NCBI RefSeq assembly: GCF_014712225.1
Contig: NZ_JACXBW010000007.1
Span: forward strand, 62,001-126,000
Direction of reading: 5' to 3'
DNA length: 64,000 nt
Origin: Pseudarthrobacter sulfonivorans
Lineage (GTDB): Bacteria > Actinomycetota > Actinomycetes > Actinomycetales > Micrococcaceae
Part shown: piece by piece, positions 27,772-38,056 of the stretch
Position numbering within the stretch: position 1 is the stretch's first letter
Layout of the letters: each line of letters starts with the position of its first letter
Notes under the pieces: generated by a model
The model's input: the letters and a program-made list of their open reading frames with translations, nothing else
What the model was told of the DNA's origin: nothing
Database searches by the model: none
Program-made: the position numbers and the translations under genes

Positions 27772-29489
27772 GAGACAAAGAGATGATTACTCCAGAAATC
27801 AACATCGAGGAGGCGGGCCGCACAGGCGTGAGGCCCCTGCTCGAAATCCGCGATCTGGCCATTACGTTCAAGACCGGCAGCGGTGATGTCCAGGCGGTCC
27901 GCAATGCGCACCTGACCATCATGCCCGGTGAAACCGTGGCAATTGTGGGCGAATCAGGCTCCGGCAAATCCACCACCGCGCTCGCCGCCATCGGGCTCCT
28001 GCCCGCCAACGGTGCGGTGTCCGGCGGACAGATCCTCCTCGATGGGGAGGACATCGCCCATGCCTCCGAAAAGCGGATGATCGAACTGCGCGGCAATACC
28101 ATTGGCATGGTCCCGCAGGACCCCATGTCCAACCTGAACCCGGTCTGGAAGATCGGCTACCAGGTCAAGGAGACCTTGAGGGCCAACGGGCGGCCCAGCG
28201 GCACGGAGGACATCGCCAAGGTCCTATCCCAGGCAGGCCTCCCGGACGCCCACCGTCGCGCCAACCAGTACCCGCACGAGTTCTCCGGCGGCATGCGGCA
28301 ACGTGCGCTGATCGCCATCGGCCTGTCCTGCCAGCCGCGGCTGCTCATAGCGGATGAGCCGACGTCGGCCCTGGACGTCACGGTCCAGCGGCAGATCCTG
28401 GATCACCTGGAAACCATGACCAATGAGCTCGGTACGGCCGTCCTGCTCATCACCCACGATCTGGGTCTGGCCGCCGAGCGGGCGGACAAGGTGGTGGTGA
28501 TGTACCGGGGGCAGGTTGTGGAAGCCGGCCCCTCACTGGAGTTGCTCCGGAACCCGCAGCACCCCTACACCAGGCGCCTGGTTGAGTCCGCCCCGTCACT
28601 GGCAAGCCGGCGCATTCAGGTCGCCAAGGAGCAGGGCGTGGAAGCGTCGGACCTGCTGGCGCCCGCCGCCGAGGCCGCTGTCGCGGACAACGTCCTGCAG
28701 ATCCAGGACCTGCGCAGGGTCTACAAGCTGCGTAGCGGCTTGGGGAAATCAACGGACTTTGCGGCCGTCGACGGCGTCAGCTTTGACGTCAAGCGGGGGA
28801 CCACCACCGCGATTGTGGGGGAGTCCGGCTCGGGCAAGTCCACTGTTGCCAGAATGGTCCTGCAACTCGAAAAGCCTTCCGAAGGCAGGATTCTTTTCGA
28901 CGGCGTGGACACGTCGCTGCTCAAGCCCAAGGAACTCTTCAAGTTCCGCCGCCGGGTGCAGCCGATCTTCCAGGACCCGTACGGTTCGCTGGACCCGATG
29001 TACAACATCTTCCGGACCATCGAGGAGCCGCTGCGGGTCCACAAAATCGGTGACGCTGCAAGCCGCGAAAAGAAGGTTCGCGAACTCCTGGACCAGGTGG
29101 CTCTGCCGCAGTCCACCATGCAGCGGTACCCGAATGAACTTTCGGGCGGGCAGCGTCAGCGTATTGCCATTGCCCGGGCCCTGGCCCTGGACCCGGAAGT
29201 CATCATTTGCGATGAGGCCGTATCCGCCTTGGACGTGCTGGTCCAGGCCCAGGTCCTGAATTTGCTGGCCGACCTGCAGGCCAACCTGGGACTGACCTAC
29301 CTCTTCATTACCCATGACCTTGCAGTGGTCCGGCAGATCGCCGACCATGTGTGCGTGATGGAGAAGGGCAAGCTGGTCGAGACCGGCTCCACGGACGACG
29401 TCTTCGAATCGCCCCAGCAGGATTACACCAAGGCGCTGCTCAACGCCATTCCCGGGGCGAAGCTCATGCTTCCGCCGGAAGTGGCCTAA
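27768..29489 (+). CDS. Peptide ABC transporter ATPase, fused double domain (DppD-DppF type)
   Basis: A 573-residue protein with two complete ABC ATPase domains in one chain. Each half has Walker A GESGSGKST (about residues 59 and 350). Signatures are FSGGMRQRALIAIGL (first) and LSGGQRQRIAIARAL (second), with Walker B LLIADEPTSALD and VIICDEAVSALD. The first half has the short peptide-transporter C-terminus (NPQHPYTRRLVESAPSL); the second ends in SPQQDYTKALLNAIPG. DppD and DppF are separate genes in many species; fusion is common in actinobacteria. ATG 27768 overlaps the permease stop; ATG 27783 is an alternative. Confidence 0.92.
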   Translation: MRDKEMITPEINIEEAGRTGVRPLLEIRDLAITFKTGSGDVQAVRNAHLTIMPGETVAIVGESGSGKSTTALAAIGLLPANGAVSGGQILLDGEDIAHASEKRMIELRGNTIGMVPQDPMSNLNPVWKIGYQVKETLRANGRPSGTEDIAKVLSQAGLPDAHRRANQYPHEFSGGMRQRALIAIGLSCQPRLLIADEPTSALDVTVQRQILDHLETMTNELGTAVLLITHDLGLAAERADKVVVMYRGQVVEAGPSLELLRNPQHPYTRRLVESAPSLASRRIQVAKEQGVEASDLLAPAAEAAVADNVLQIQDLRRVYKLRSGLGKSTDFAAVDGVSFDVKRGTTTAIVGESGSGKSTVARMVLQLEKPSEGRILFDGVDTSLLKPKELFKFRRRVQPIFQDPYGSLDPMYNIFRTIEEPLRVHKIGDAASREKKVRELLDQVALPQSTMQRYPNELSGGQRQRIAIARALALDPEVIICDEAVSALDVLVQAQVLNLLADLQANLGLTYLFITHDLAVVRQIADHVCVMEKGKLVETGSTDDVFESPQQDYTKALLNAIPGAKLMLPPEVA

Positions 29490-29507
29490 CGGCAGGACCG
29501 TCAGGGA

Positions 29508-29549
29508 AAGCAGGAGCCGGTGCCCGGAAGGGCGCCGGCTCCTGCTTTT
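29508..29549. terminator. Bidirectional terminator between the peptide ABC operon and the SGNH gene
   Basis: AAAGCAGGAGCCGG (29508-29521) pairs with its complement at 29536-29549, and the stem continues inward to a GGAA loop. The arms end in TTTT on the plus strand and begin AAA, so it can serve both convergent genes. Confidence 0.82.
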
Positions 29550-29554
29550 ACCGT

Positions 29555-30394
29555 TTACAACTGAAGATTGAGCTTGCGCAGGTTGTCGCCGAGCAGCCCG
29601 CCCAATGTCTTGCGGCCGGCGGCGTTCATATGGACGGCGTCCGCCAGGTTCTTCGCGAGGCTGTACTTGGTCAGCCAATCACCCACGCCAACAAACGGTA
29701 TGCCGTGCCTGGCTGCCAGGGTCCCCAGCAGTGCATCCACCTGCGCCCTGCGTCCGCCCCCATAATTTGTTCCGCGGGCCAGCGTTCCGATCATCGCGAC
29801 CCGGGTGCCCGGGTAGCGGTCCTTGAGGGCGCCGATCAGACGGTCGGCGTTGGCCACGATCTGCGCGTCCGTAGCGCCCTGGGCCGCATCGTTGCCGCCC
29901 CCTTGGATGACGATCAGGGCAGGGTCGCCGGAGGGGAGCTTCCAGTCGCCCCGCTCCAGGGCATCGATGTAGTTGCCTGTTTTTCCGTTGGCCGCCACAA
30001 AGCCAGTTCCGCCCAGACCGCAGAAATGTACCTTGTAGCCAACGGCGGCCAAGCCAAGGCGCGGCCAGCCGTCGGCGGGTTCGGACTGTGAGTCGCCGAT
30101 GAGGAGGGCGGTGTGCCTCATGTCCGGGACCACCACTTCGTCGCGGCCGCTTTTAGGATTACGGACAACCGAACCGGGAGGGAGGCTTTCCGGATCAGCC
30201 CCGCGGGGAATGTAGCCCCCGGCAGCACCACCCGCGGCTCCCGGTCCGGCCACAGCGGGCGCACCCGCGGCGGCCGCGGGCGCCTGTGTGGCGGACGAAG
30301 CAGGGGGTGCAGTTGGCTGCCCGCAGCTGCAGAGGAGGACGCCGGCAGCGATTCCCGATGCGACTAAGCGGTACAGAGCCGAGGCTTTTCGCAT
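29555..30394 (-). CDS. SGNH/GDSL-type hydrolase, secreted lipoprotein-like
   Basis: A 279-residue protein with an N-terminal signal and a lipobox-like LLCSC (Cys22/Cys24), then an Ala/Pro/Gly linker to about residue 70. The SGNH blocks are in order: block I LLIGDSQSEPADGWP, Gly block GLGGTGF, block III VIQGGGNDAAQG, and block V DAVHMNAAGRK with the Asp-x-x-His dyad. It is likely an extracytoplasmic esterase or acyl/acetyl hydrolase; the substrate is unknown. Confidence 0.85.
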   Translation of the reverse strand: MRKASALYRLVASGIAAGVLLCSCGQPTAPPASSATQAPAAAAGAPAVAGPGAAGGAAGGYIPRGADPESLPPGSVVRNPKSGRDEVVVPDMRHTALLIGDSQSEPADGWPRLGLAAVGYKVHFCGLGGTGFVAANGKTGNYIDALERGDWKLPSGDPALIVIQGGGNDAAQGATDAQIVANADRLIGALKDRYPGTRVAMIGTLARGTNYGGGRRAQVDALLGTLAARHGIPFVGVGDWLTKYSLAKNLADAVHMNAAGRKTLGGLLGDNLRKLNLQL

Positions 30395-30554
30395 CAGTGG
30401 TTCTCCGGGCTTGAAGTATCACAGTAATAATGGAGCATCAAGTCACGAAAATCCAGTGACTTTACCCACGGTCCAGCAGCGCAGGGGAAGTATCTGCCGA
30501 GCCCGCCGGTCGACGGACCTTGGTCGATTTTTAGGCGCCTTAGGCCGCAGCGTT

Positions 30555-30560
30555 TAGAAT
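30555..30560 (+). promoter_or_regulatory. Candidate -10 box of typA
   Basis: TAGAAT with a weak TTAGGC about 18 nt upstream would give a leader of roughly 95 nt before typA. I see no named riboswitch or strong hairpin in that leader. Confidence 0.4.
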
Positions 30561-30659
30561 AATGGAAGGCGCCCTGTGTTAATGGGCCAATCCGTCGTGG
30601 ACTCCGGTTGGAAATGCGGCGATACTCTACAGCTGACCCACTGAATCGAGCAATAACGC

Positions 30660-32588
30660 ATGTCTGAAACCACCACCAACACTGCGGTAGCCACTGCATC
30701 GCGCAGTGACCTGCGCAACGTCGCGATCGTGGCCCACGTTGACCACGGCAAGACCACCCTGGTCGACGCCATGCTCAAGCAGACCAACTCCTTTGCCGAA
30801 CACAACCACCTCGAAGACCGCGTGATGGACTCCGGTGACCTGGAGCGCGAAAAGGGCATCACCATTCTGGCCAAGAACACCACGGTGGCCTACAACGGAC
30901 CGTCCTCCAATGGTGAAACCATCACCATCAACGTGATCGACACCCCCGGCCACGCCGACTTCGGTGGCGAGGTGGAGCGCGGCCTGTCCATGGTTGACGG
31001 TGTTGTCCTCCTCGTTGACGCCTCCGAGGGCCCGCTGCCCCAGACCCGCTTTGTGCTGCGTAAGGCCCTGGCTGCGCACCTGCCGGTCATCCTCCTCGTC
31101 AACAAAACGGACCGCCCCGACTCGCGCATCGAGGAAGTTGTCCACGAGTCCATGGACCTCCTCCTGGGCCTCGCCTCGGACCTCGCCGACGAAGTTCCGG
31201 ACCTGGACCTGGACAAGATCCTTGAAGTTCCGGTTGTCTACGCAGCCGCTAAGGTAGGCCGTGCCTCCCTGGTGCAGCCGGCAGACGGCTCCGCGCCGGA
31301 CAATGAGGACCTTGAGCCGCTGTTCAAGACCATCATCGAGCACATCCCGGCGCCGACGTACAACCCGAACGGCGTACTCCAGGCACACGTCACCAACCTG
31401 GACGCCTCGCCGTTCCTGGGCCGTCTTGCACTGCTGCGCATCTACAACGGCACCCTGCGCAAGGGGCAGACCGTCGCCTGGGCCCGCGCCAACGGCGAGC
31501 TCAAGAACGTCAAGATCACCGAACTGCTAGCCACCAAGGCACTGGACCGCGTTCCAGCCGATTCTGCGGGACCGGGCGAAATCGTTGCTGTCGCCGGCAT
31601 CGAGGAAATCACCATTGGTGAGACCCTCACCGACGTCGACAACCCGCAGCCGTTGCCGCTGATCACGGTTGACCCGCCGGCAATCTCCATGACCATCGGT
31701 ATCAACACATCCCCGATCGCCGGTAAGGTCAAGGGCCACAAGGTCACCGCACGCCAGGTCAAGGATCGTCTTGACAAGGAACTGATCGGTAACGTTTCTT
31801 TGAACGTTCTCCCCACCGAGCGTCCCGACGCTTGGGAAGTTCAGGGCCGTGGCGAATTGGCTCTGTCCATCTTGGTTGAGCAGATGCGCCGTGAAGGCTT
31901 CGAGCTGACCGTGGGCAAGCCGCAGGTTGTCACCAAGACCATCGACGGCAAGCTCCACGAGCCGATGGAACACATGACCATCGACGTGCCGGAAGAGTAC
32001 CTCGGCGCCGTCACGCAGCTGATGGCCGCCCGCAAGGGCCGCATGGTCAACATGGCCAACCACGGTACCGGCTGGTGCCGCATGGAGTTCATCGTTCCGG
32101 CCCGTGGCCTGATCGGTTTCCGCACGCGCTTTTTGACCGACACCCGCGGTGCCGGTATCGCTTCCTCGCTGGCCGAGGGCTACGAGCCGTGGGCCGGCCC
32201 CATCGAGTACCGCACCAACGGTTCGATCGTGGCTGACCGCTCAGGTGTTGTCACCCCGTTCGCGATAATCAAGCTCCAGGAACGTATGAGCTTCTTCGTT
32301 CAGCCCACCTCTGAGGTTTACGAGGGCATGATCGTTGGCGAGAACTCCCGCGCTGATGACATGGACGTAAACATCACTCGTGAGAAGCAGCTCACCAACA
32401 TGCGTGCAGCTTCCTCGGACACCTTCGAGAACATGACGCCGCCGAAGGTTTTGACCCTCGAAGAGTCTCTTGAGTTCGCCCGCGAAGACGAGTGTGTCGA
32501 AGTGACGCCCGAGTCCATCCGCATCCGCAAGCTCATCCTGGACGCCAGCGAGCGCGCCAAGGCCACCCGCGCCCGCGCCAAGTCCTAA
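30660..32588 (+). CDS. typA: Ribosome-associated translational GTPase TypA/BipA
   Basis: A 642-residue translation-factor GTPase. G1 AHVDHGKTTLVDAML (about residues 24-38), switch I DSGDLEREKGITILAKNT, G3 DTPGHADFGGEVERGL, G4 NKTDRPDSR. EF-G-like domains II, III and V follow, then the BipA-specific C-terminal domain (GLIGFRTRFLTDTRGAGIA; FFVQPTSEVYEGMIVGENSR). It acts in ribosome assembly and stress adaptation. The 642 residues slightly exceed the usual 605-620, the extra being an Arg/Ala-rich tail and an N-terminal extension. Confidence 0.95.
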   Translation: MSETTTNTAVATASRSDLRNVAIVAHVDHGKTTLVDAMLKQTNSFAEHNHLEDRVMDSGDLEREKGITILAKNTTVAYNGPSSNGETITINVIDTPGHADFGGEVERGLSMVDGVVLLVDASEGPLPQTRFVLRKALAAHLPVILLVNKTDRPDSRIEEVVHESMDLLLGLASDLADEVPDLDLDKILEVPVVYAAAKVGRASLVQPADGSAPDNEDLEPLFKTIIEHIPAPTYNPNGVLQAHVTNLDASPFLGRLALLRIYNGTLRKGQTVAWARANGELKNVKITELLATKALDRVPADSAGPGEIVAVAGIEEITIGETLTDVDNPQPLPLITVDPPAISMTIGINTSPIAGKVKGHKVTARQVKDRLDKELIGNVSLNVLPTERPDAWEVQGRGELALSILVEQMRREGFELTVGKPQVVTKTIDGKLHEPMEHMTIDVPEEYLGAVTQLMAARKGRMVNMANHGTGWCRMEFIVPARGLIGFRTRFLTDTRGAGIASSLAEGYEPWAGPIEYRTNGSIVADRSGVVTPFAIIKLQERMSFFVQPTSEVYEGMIVGENSRADDMDVNITREKQLTNMRAASSDTFENMTPPKVLTLEESLEFAREDECVEVTPESIRIRKLILDASERAKATRARAKS

Positions 32589-32610
32589 TCGAACTAGCAC
32601 GTCACTGAAG

Positions 32611-32652
32611 CTGCCGGTACGGCAGGCGGGACTCCCGCCGTCGTACCGGCAG
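32611..32652 (+). terminator. Terminator after typA
   Basis: CTGCCGGTACG (32611-32621) pairs with CGTACCGGCAG (32642-32652), with a second internal stem GGCGGG/CCCGCC. TTTCTGTTT follows directly. Confidence 0.85.
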
Positions 32653-32696
32653 TTTCTGTTTAAGACCGGTTCCCTTTGCGGTGGAAGTCCCGTGGT

Positions 32697-32942
32697 TCAG
32701 CCGCGGACGCGGCCAGCGCGCCGCGCGGGCGCCGGCGGGACTTCCTTTGCGGCGACCACGAGGTCCAGGGGGATCACGACGTCGGCCTGCCGCGTCCGGA
32801 CGGTGCAGTCGCCGTCGTCCGCGGCGACCAGGTGGCCCAGCGCGTCGGTCAGGCCGCCATCGATTCGGTAGCGGACCACAACCCTGGTGCCGGGCGTGGC
32901 AGCGGCCAGAAATTCTTGGGGCGTAGGCTGGGTGGGACTCAC
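32697..32942 (-). CDS. Small protein resembling the SH3-like domain of Rv0428c-type acetyltransferases
   Basis: An 81-residue soluble protein. The core ATPGTRVVVRYRIDGGLTDALGHL then TRQADVVIPLDLVVAAKEVPPAP resembles the small beta-barrel domain found at the N-terminus of mycobacterial Rv0428c-like GNAT proteins, here without the acetyltransferase part. That resemblance is from memory. The GTG start is exactly 6 nt after TAGTAT on the minus strand, a leaderless arrangement, which supports it as a real gene. Divergent from fdxA. Confidence 0.65.
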   Translation of the reverse strand: MSPTQPTPQEFLAAATPGTRVVVRYRIDGGLTDALGHLVAADDGDCTVRTRQADVVIPLDLVVAAKEVPPAPARRAGRVRG

Positions 32943-33077
32943 CAGTTCATACTAGGTGGCCGGCTAGGTTCGCGGGAAAGGGCTGGGAGATAATAGGCTC
33001 GGAAGTCAACAGTCCGGATCATTGCGCCGGATTCAAGTACCGGCGGTGGTCGGAAACAACGTGGAGAGGCAAGGGAC

Positions 33078-33404
33078 GTGACGTACGTAATCGCGCAGCC
33101 GTGTGTAGATGTCAAGGACAAGGCATGTATTGAGGAGTGCCCGGTCGACTGCATCTACGAGGGTGAGCGTTCGCTGTACATCCATCCCGATGAGTGCGTC
33201 GACTGTGGTGCCTGCGAGCCTGTTTGCCCGGTCGAGGCCATCTACTACGAGGATGACACTCCGGAGGAATGGGCCGACTACTACAAGGCCAACGTCGAAT
33301 TCTTCGACGACCTGGGCTCACCCGGCGGTGCCGCCAAGATCGGCAACACGGGCAAGGACCACCCGATGATTGCTGCCCTGCCGCCGCAGAACCAAGACGC
33401 CTGA
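33078..33404 (+). CDS. fdxA: Ferredoxin, 7Fe (3Fe-4S/4Fe-4S) type
   Basis: A 108-residue ferredoxin. Cluster-binding cysteines occur in CVDVKDKACIEECPVDCIYEG and CVDCGACEPVCPVEAIYYEDD, the pattern of 7Fe ferredoxins, followed by the long acidic C-terminus PEEWADYYKANVEFFDDLGSPGG typical of actinobacterial FdxA. The start is GTG with AAGGGA upstream; TAATAGGCT at 32991-32999 is the likely -10 region. It is followed after 13 bp by dapC, the same order as in mycobacteria. Confidence 0.95.
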   Translation: MTYVIAQPCVDVKDKACIEECPVDCIYEGERSLYIHPDECVDCGACEPVCPVEAIYYEDDTPEEWADYYKANVEFFDDLGSPGGAAKIGNTGKDHPMIAALPPQNQDA

Positions 33405-33417
33405 GCCGGACGCCCCG

Positions 33418-34566
33418 GTGACCTCAGCGGTGAACACTTTTGGCCTGAGCCTGCCCGATTACCCGTGGGAGGCCATGGCTCCGTACCTGGACAAGGCATC
33501 CGAACATCCTGGCGGGGCGGTCAACCTCTCCATCGGCACCCCCGTGGACCCCACGCCGGCACTGATCCAGGAGGCCCTCAAAGCCGCTGCTGACGCCCCT
33601 GGGTACCCCACGGTGCACGGCACGGCCGGGCTGCGCGAAGCGATCGCGGCGTGGTTCGACCGCCGCCGCGGTGTTGCGGAACTCGACCCGAAAAACGTCA
33701 TGCCCACCGTTGGATCCAAGGAGCTGGTGGCGTGGCTGCCTCTTCTGCTCGGGCTGAAGCCGGGGGACGTCGTCGTCCGCCCCAAGGTGGCTTACCCCAC
33801 CTATGACATCGGTGCCACTCTGGCCGGAGTCACTTCGGTGGCGACGGACCGCCTGGACGACCTCGAGGACGCCACCCGCGCCAGGGTGCGTCTCATCTGG
33901 GTCAACTCGCCGGGGAATCCCACCGGGAGCGTGCGGGACGTCGAGTCACTGAAAGCACTGGTGGCGCAGGCGCGCGAACTCGGCGCCGTGGTGGCCTCGG
34001 ACGAATGCTACGCGGAGCTCGGCTGGGGCTCCTGGGACGCCCAGCGCGGCGGCGAGCAGGTTCCCAGCGTCCTGGATCCCCGCGTTGCCGGCGGCTCCCA
34101 TGAGGGTCTCCTGGCGGTCTATTCGCTCAGCAAGCAGTCCAATGTGGCGGGGTACCGGGCAGCGTTCGTGGCAGGCGACCCGGCCATCATGGCCAACCTT
34201 GTCAACAGCCGCAAGCATGCAGGAATGATCGTGCCGTACCCCGTCCAGGAAGCCATGCGGGTTGCGCTGGGCGACGACACCCATGTCCTGGCCCAGAAAG
34301 ACCTCTACCGCGGCCGGCGTGAACGCCTGGTGCCGGCGCTGCAGCGGTTTGGGCTGGAAATCAAGGATTCGGATGCCGGGCTTTACCTCTGGTGCACTGC
34401 CGGGGAGGGCACCTGGGACACCGTGGCCCGGCTGGCAGACCGGGGCATCGTGGTGGGTCCGGGCGTCTTTTACGGCGAAACCGGCAACGGCTACGTGCGT
34501 GTCGCACTGACTGGCACCGACGAACGGATCGACGCGGCAGTGGCCCGGTTGACCACCGCGCCGTAA
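33418..34566 (+). CDS. dapC: Succinyldiaminopimelate transaminase
   Basis: A 382-residue fold-type I aminotransferase of the lysine/diaminopimelate pathway, making N-succinyl-LL-DAP. NSPGNPTGSV and ASDECYAELGW are cofactor contacts, and the PLP lysine is in YSLSKQSNVAGYRAAF. The N-terminus FGLSLPDYPWEAMAPYLDKA is characteristic of actinobacterial DapC. I place the start at GTG 33418 (VTSAVNTFGLSLPD), since the upstream frame only overlaps fdxA. dapD and dapE lie about 10 kb away in this window. Confidence 0.92.
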   Translation: MTSAVNTFGLSLPDYPWEAMAPYLDKASEHPGGAVNLSIGTPVDPTPALIQEALKAAADAPGYPTVHGTAGLREAIAAWFDRRRGVAELDPKNVMPTVGSKELVAWLPLLLGLKPGDVVVRPKVAYPTYDIGATLAGVTSVATDRLDDLEDATRARVRLIWVNSPGNPTGSVRDVESLKALVAQARELGAVVASDECYAELGWGSWDAQRGGEQVPSVLDPRVAGGSHEGLLAVYSLSKQSNVAGYRAAFVAGDPAIMANLVNSRKHAGMIVPYPVQEAMRVALGDDTHVLAQKDLYRGRRERLVPALQRFGLEIKDSDAGLYLWCTAGEGTWDTVARLADRGIVVGPGVFYGETGNGYVRVALTGTDERIDAAVARLTTAP

Positions 34567-34796
34567 CAATCATGTGACTCGTACCACAAACGTGGCGTTC
34601 TGGGGGGACTTCGAAGGGCACCGATTAGTGACACCAGCCCATCGAGCGGTACTTTTTAAGCGACTATCAATGGTGGCTTTCTACAAGAAGGCAGCCCGGG
34701 TGTTGGAATCCTGGAGGAACAGGAACAGTGCACGGCTCACCGGATGTTGGATCAAGCTTTCGACAGAGGCCCAAGGCGCCTCATGAAGGGGACTCC

Positions 34797-36080
<1,284 letters not shown>

Positions 36081-36105
36081 CCACGCCACGCTCTTTGAAC
36101 TGATT

Positions 36106-36154
36106 ACGACGGCGGCCGGTTACCTTCTTCGCGAAGGTAACCGGCCGCCGTCGT
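36106..36154. terminator. Bidirectional terminator between gltA and galE
   Basis: Perfect 21-nt arms (36106-36126 and 36134-36154) around a 7-nt segment, followed by TCTCTC. The arms begin ACGACGGCGGCC, like the opuC terminator arms. Confidence 0.85.
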
Positions 36155-36273
36155 TCTCTCATCGATTGATCCCCACCGGCACCCTCGCCTCGCAAGCTCG
36201 GCCAGGGAACCCTGCCGGCGTGGGCCCTGCGCCGTTATGGAGCTCCCAACGGGCCGTTACGGAGCAATCGATG

Positions 36274-37287
36274 CTAGGAGTCGTAGCCCTGCGGGTTGTT
36301 CTTCTGCCAGCGCCAGTGGTCCTCGCACATCTCATCCACTGTTTTGGTGGTGGACCAGCTGAGGTCGGCCAGGGCCGAGGTGGCGTCTGCCCAGAACGCC
36401 GGAAGGTCACCCGCCCGGCGCCCGGTGATCTCGTACGGAATGGGCTGGCCCACGGCCTTCTCGAAGGACCGGAGGACCTCGAGTACCGAGGAGCCCTTGC
36501 CTGAGCCAAGGTTCCAGCGGAACACGCCTTCGCGGTCGGCGACGTGGTTGAGGGCAGCCACGTGGCCTTCGGCGAGGTCCACCACATGGATGTAATCCCG
36601 AAGGCACGTGCCGTCAGGGGTGTCGTAGTCGCCGCCGAAGACCATCAGCTTCTCGCGGCGGCCCACAGCCACCTGGGCGATGAACGGCACCAGGTTGTTG
36701 GGGATGCCCTGGGGATCCTCGCCGATGCGGCCGGAAGGGTGGGCGCCCACCGGGTTGAAGTAGCGCAGCAGGGCGATGTGCCAGCGGCTGTCCGCGGCAC
36801 CCAGGTCGGCGAGGATGTCCTCGATCTGCTCCTTGGTCCGGCCGTAAGGGTTGTTGGCGCCGATCTCCATCTTTTCCACGTACGGGATGGGGTTGTGCTC
36901 ACCATAGACGGTGGCGGAGGAGCTGAAGACGATGGAGCGGACGTCATGGCGGTCCATGACCCGGATCAGGTTCAGGGTGCCAACGAGGTTGTTGTAGTAG
37001 TACTTGAGCGGTTCGCGGACGGACTCGCCCACGGCCTTCAGGCCGGCGAAGTGGATGACGGCCTCGATCCCGTTGCCAGCGAAGACGCTGTCCACCGCTG
37101 CCTCGTCCACCAGGTCGACGTTGTGGAAGTCCGCGGTCTTGCCGCTGAGCTCAGCCACACGCCGCAGCGATTCCTCGCTGGAGTTCACCAGGTTGTCGAT
37201 CACCACCACATCATGACCGGCTTCCTGCAATGACAAAACAGTGTGCGAGCCGATGTACCCGGTGCCACCTGTGACCAGAATTTTCAT
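36274..37287 (-). CDS. galE: UDP-glucose 4-epimerase
   Basis: A 337-residue SDR enzyme interconverting UDP-glucose and UDP-galactose. NAD motif GGTGYIGSH (residues 7-15), Ser-Tyr-Lys catalysis in FSSSATVYGE and NNPYGRTKEQIE, and C-terminal signature CLRDYIHVVDLAEGHVAAL. TAGCGT ends exactly 6 nt before the ATG on the minus strand, so it is probably leaderless. It diverges from the TetR gene. Confidence 0.95.
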   Translation of the reverse strand: MKILVTGGTGYIGSHTVLSLQEAGHDVVVIDNLVNSSEESLRRVAELSGKTADFHNVDLVDEAAVDSVFAGNGIEAVIHFAGLKAVGESVREPLKYYYNNLVGTLNLIRVMDRHDVRSIVFSSSATVYGEHNPIPYVEKMEIGANNPYGRTKEQIEDILADLGAADSRWHIALLRYFNPVGAHPSGRIGEDPQGIPNNLVPFIAQVAVGRREKLMVFGGDYDTPDGTCLRDYIHVVDLAEGHVAALNHVADREGVFRWNLGSGKGSSVLEVLRSFEKAVGQPIPYEITGRRAGDLPAFWADATSALADLSWSTTKTVDEMCEDHWRWQKNNPQGYDS

Positions 37288-37352
37288 GCCCCCACGCTAT
37301 CCCAATTTCTGCCGAGGGACGGATTCCAGCACGGGTGTGCTAAATAATGAGG

Positions 37353-37964
37353 ATGCCCAAAATTGTTGATGCCGAAGCCCGGCGCGCGGAAATTGTCGAA
37401 GCGGTGTTCAGGATTATCGCCGTGGACGGCCTGGAGCGGGTGTCCCTGCGCGAGGTGGCCGGCGAAGCAGGGCTGGCCGTGGGTTCCGTCCGGCACTACT
37501 TCGCCGGCAGCAACGAACTGCTCCGGTTTTCGTTCGCCACCGTCGTGGACAGGATCCTGGTGAGGCTCACGGCAGCCCTGCCGGCGGTCGCAGCCAGTGA
37601 ACCGGGGTCGGGCGGGCGCCATGAGGCGGTATTAACCCTGCTGGGTGAATTCCTGCCGCTGGACGAGGAGCGGGCAGTGGACGCCTGCGTCTGGATGGCT
37701 TTCAAGAATGCCGCCAGGCTCCGGCCCTACCTCGCCGCAGAAGGCGACCGCAGCCACCGGGAGGTGGCCGCCGTCGTCGGGCAGGTGATCACTGCCCTGG
37801 TGAGCGACGACGGCGACGGGCACCACTCGTTGACAGTCGAGGCGGAGAGGCTGCTGGCGACCCTCGACGGGCTCTGCATGCATGCTCTCCTCCAGCCTGC
37901 ATGGATGACTGCACAGATGTGCCATGACGTCCTTGACCGGCACGTGAGGAGCCTTGCCGGCTGA
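37353..37964 (+). CDS. TetR family transcriptional regulator
   Basis: A 203-residue regulator with an HTH at about residues 5-50 (EARRAEIVEAVFRIIAVDGLERVSLREVAGEAGLAVGSVRHYFAG) and a ligand-binding C-terminal domain. I choose ATG 37353 (MPKIVDAEARR) over ATG 37347 because TAAATA ends 6 nt before it, the spacing seen at many leaderless starts here. Target genes are unknown; galE is divergent with both promoters in a 65-bp gap. Confidence 0.88.
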   Translation: MPKIVDAEARRAEIVEAVFRIIAVDGLERVSLREVAGEAGLAVGSVRHYFAGSNELLRFSFATVVDRILVRLTAALPAVAASEPGSGGRHEAVLTLLGEFLPLDEERAVDACVWMAFKNAARLRPYLAAEGDRSHREVAAVVGQVITALVSDDGDGHHSLTVEAERLLATLDGLCMHALLQPAWMTAQMCHDVLDRHVRSLAG

Positions 37965-38056
37965 CATTACCGTCCGCTGGCATCGGGAATAGACTGGGAG
38001 CCGGGGAATCGGAGCTTGCGGGATGCCGGTAAAGGCGGGCCAGAGGAGGAATTGGG

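Noticed and set aside
33370..33417. Longer dapC start inside fdxA
   Set aside because: The extra residues are Arg/Pro-rich shadow sequence overlapping fdxA, and GTG 33418 gives the family N-terminus.
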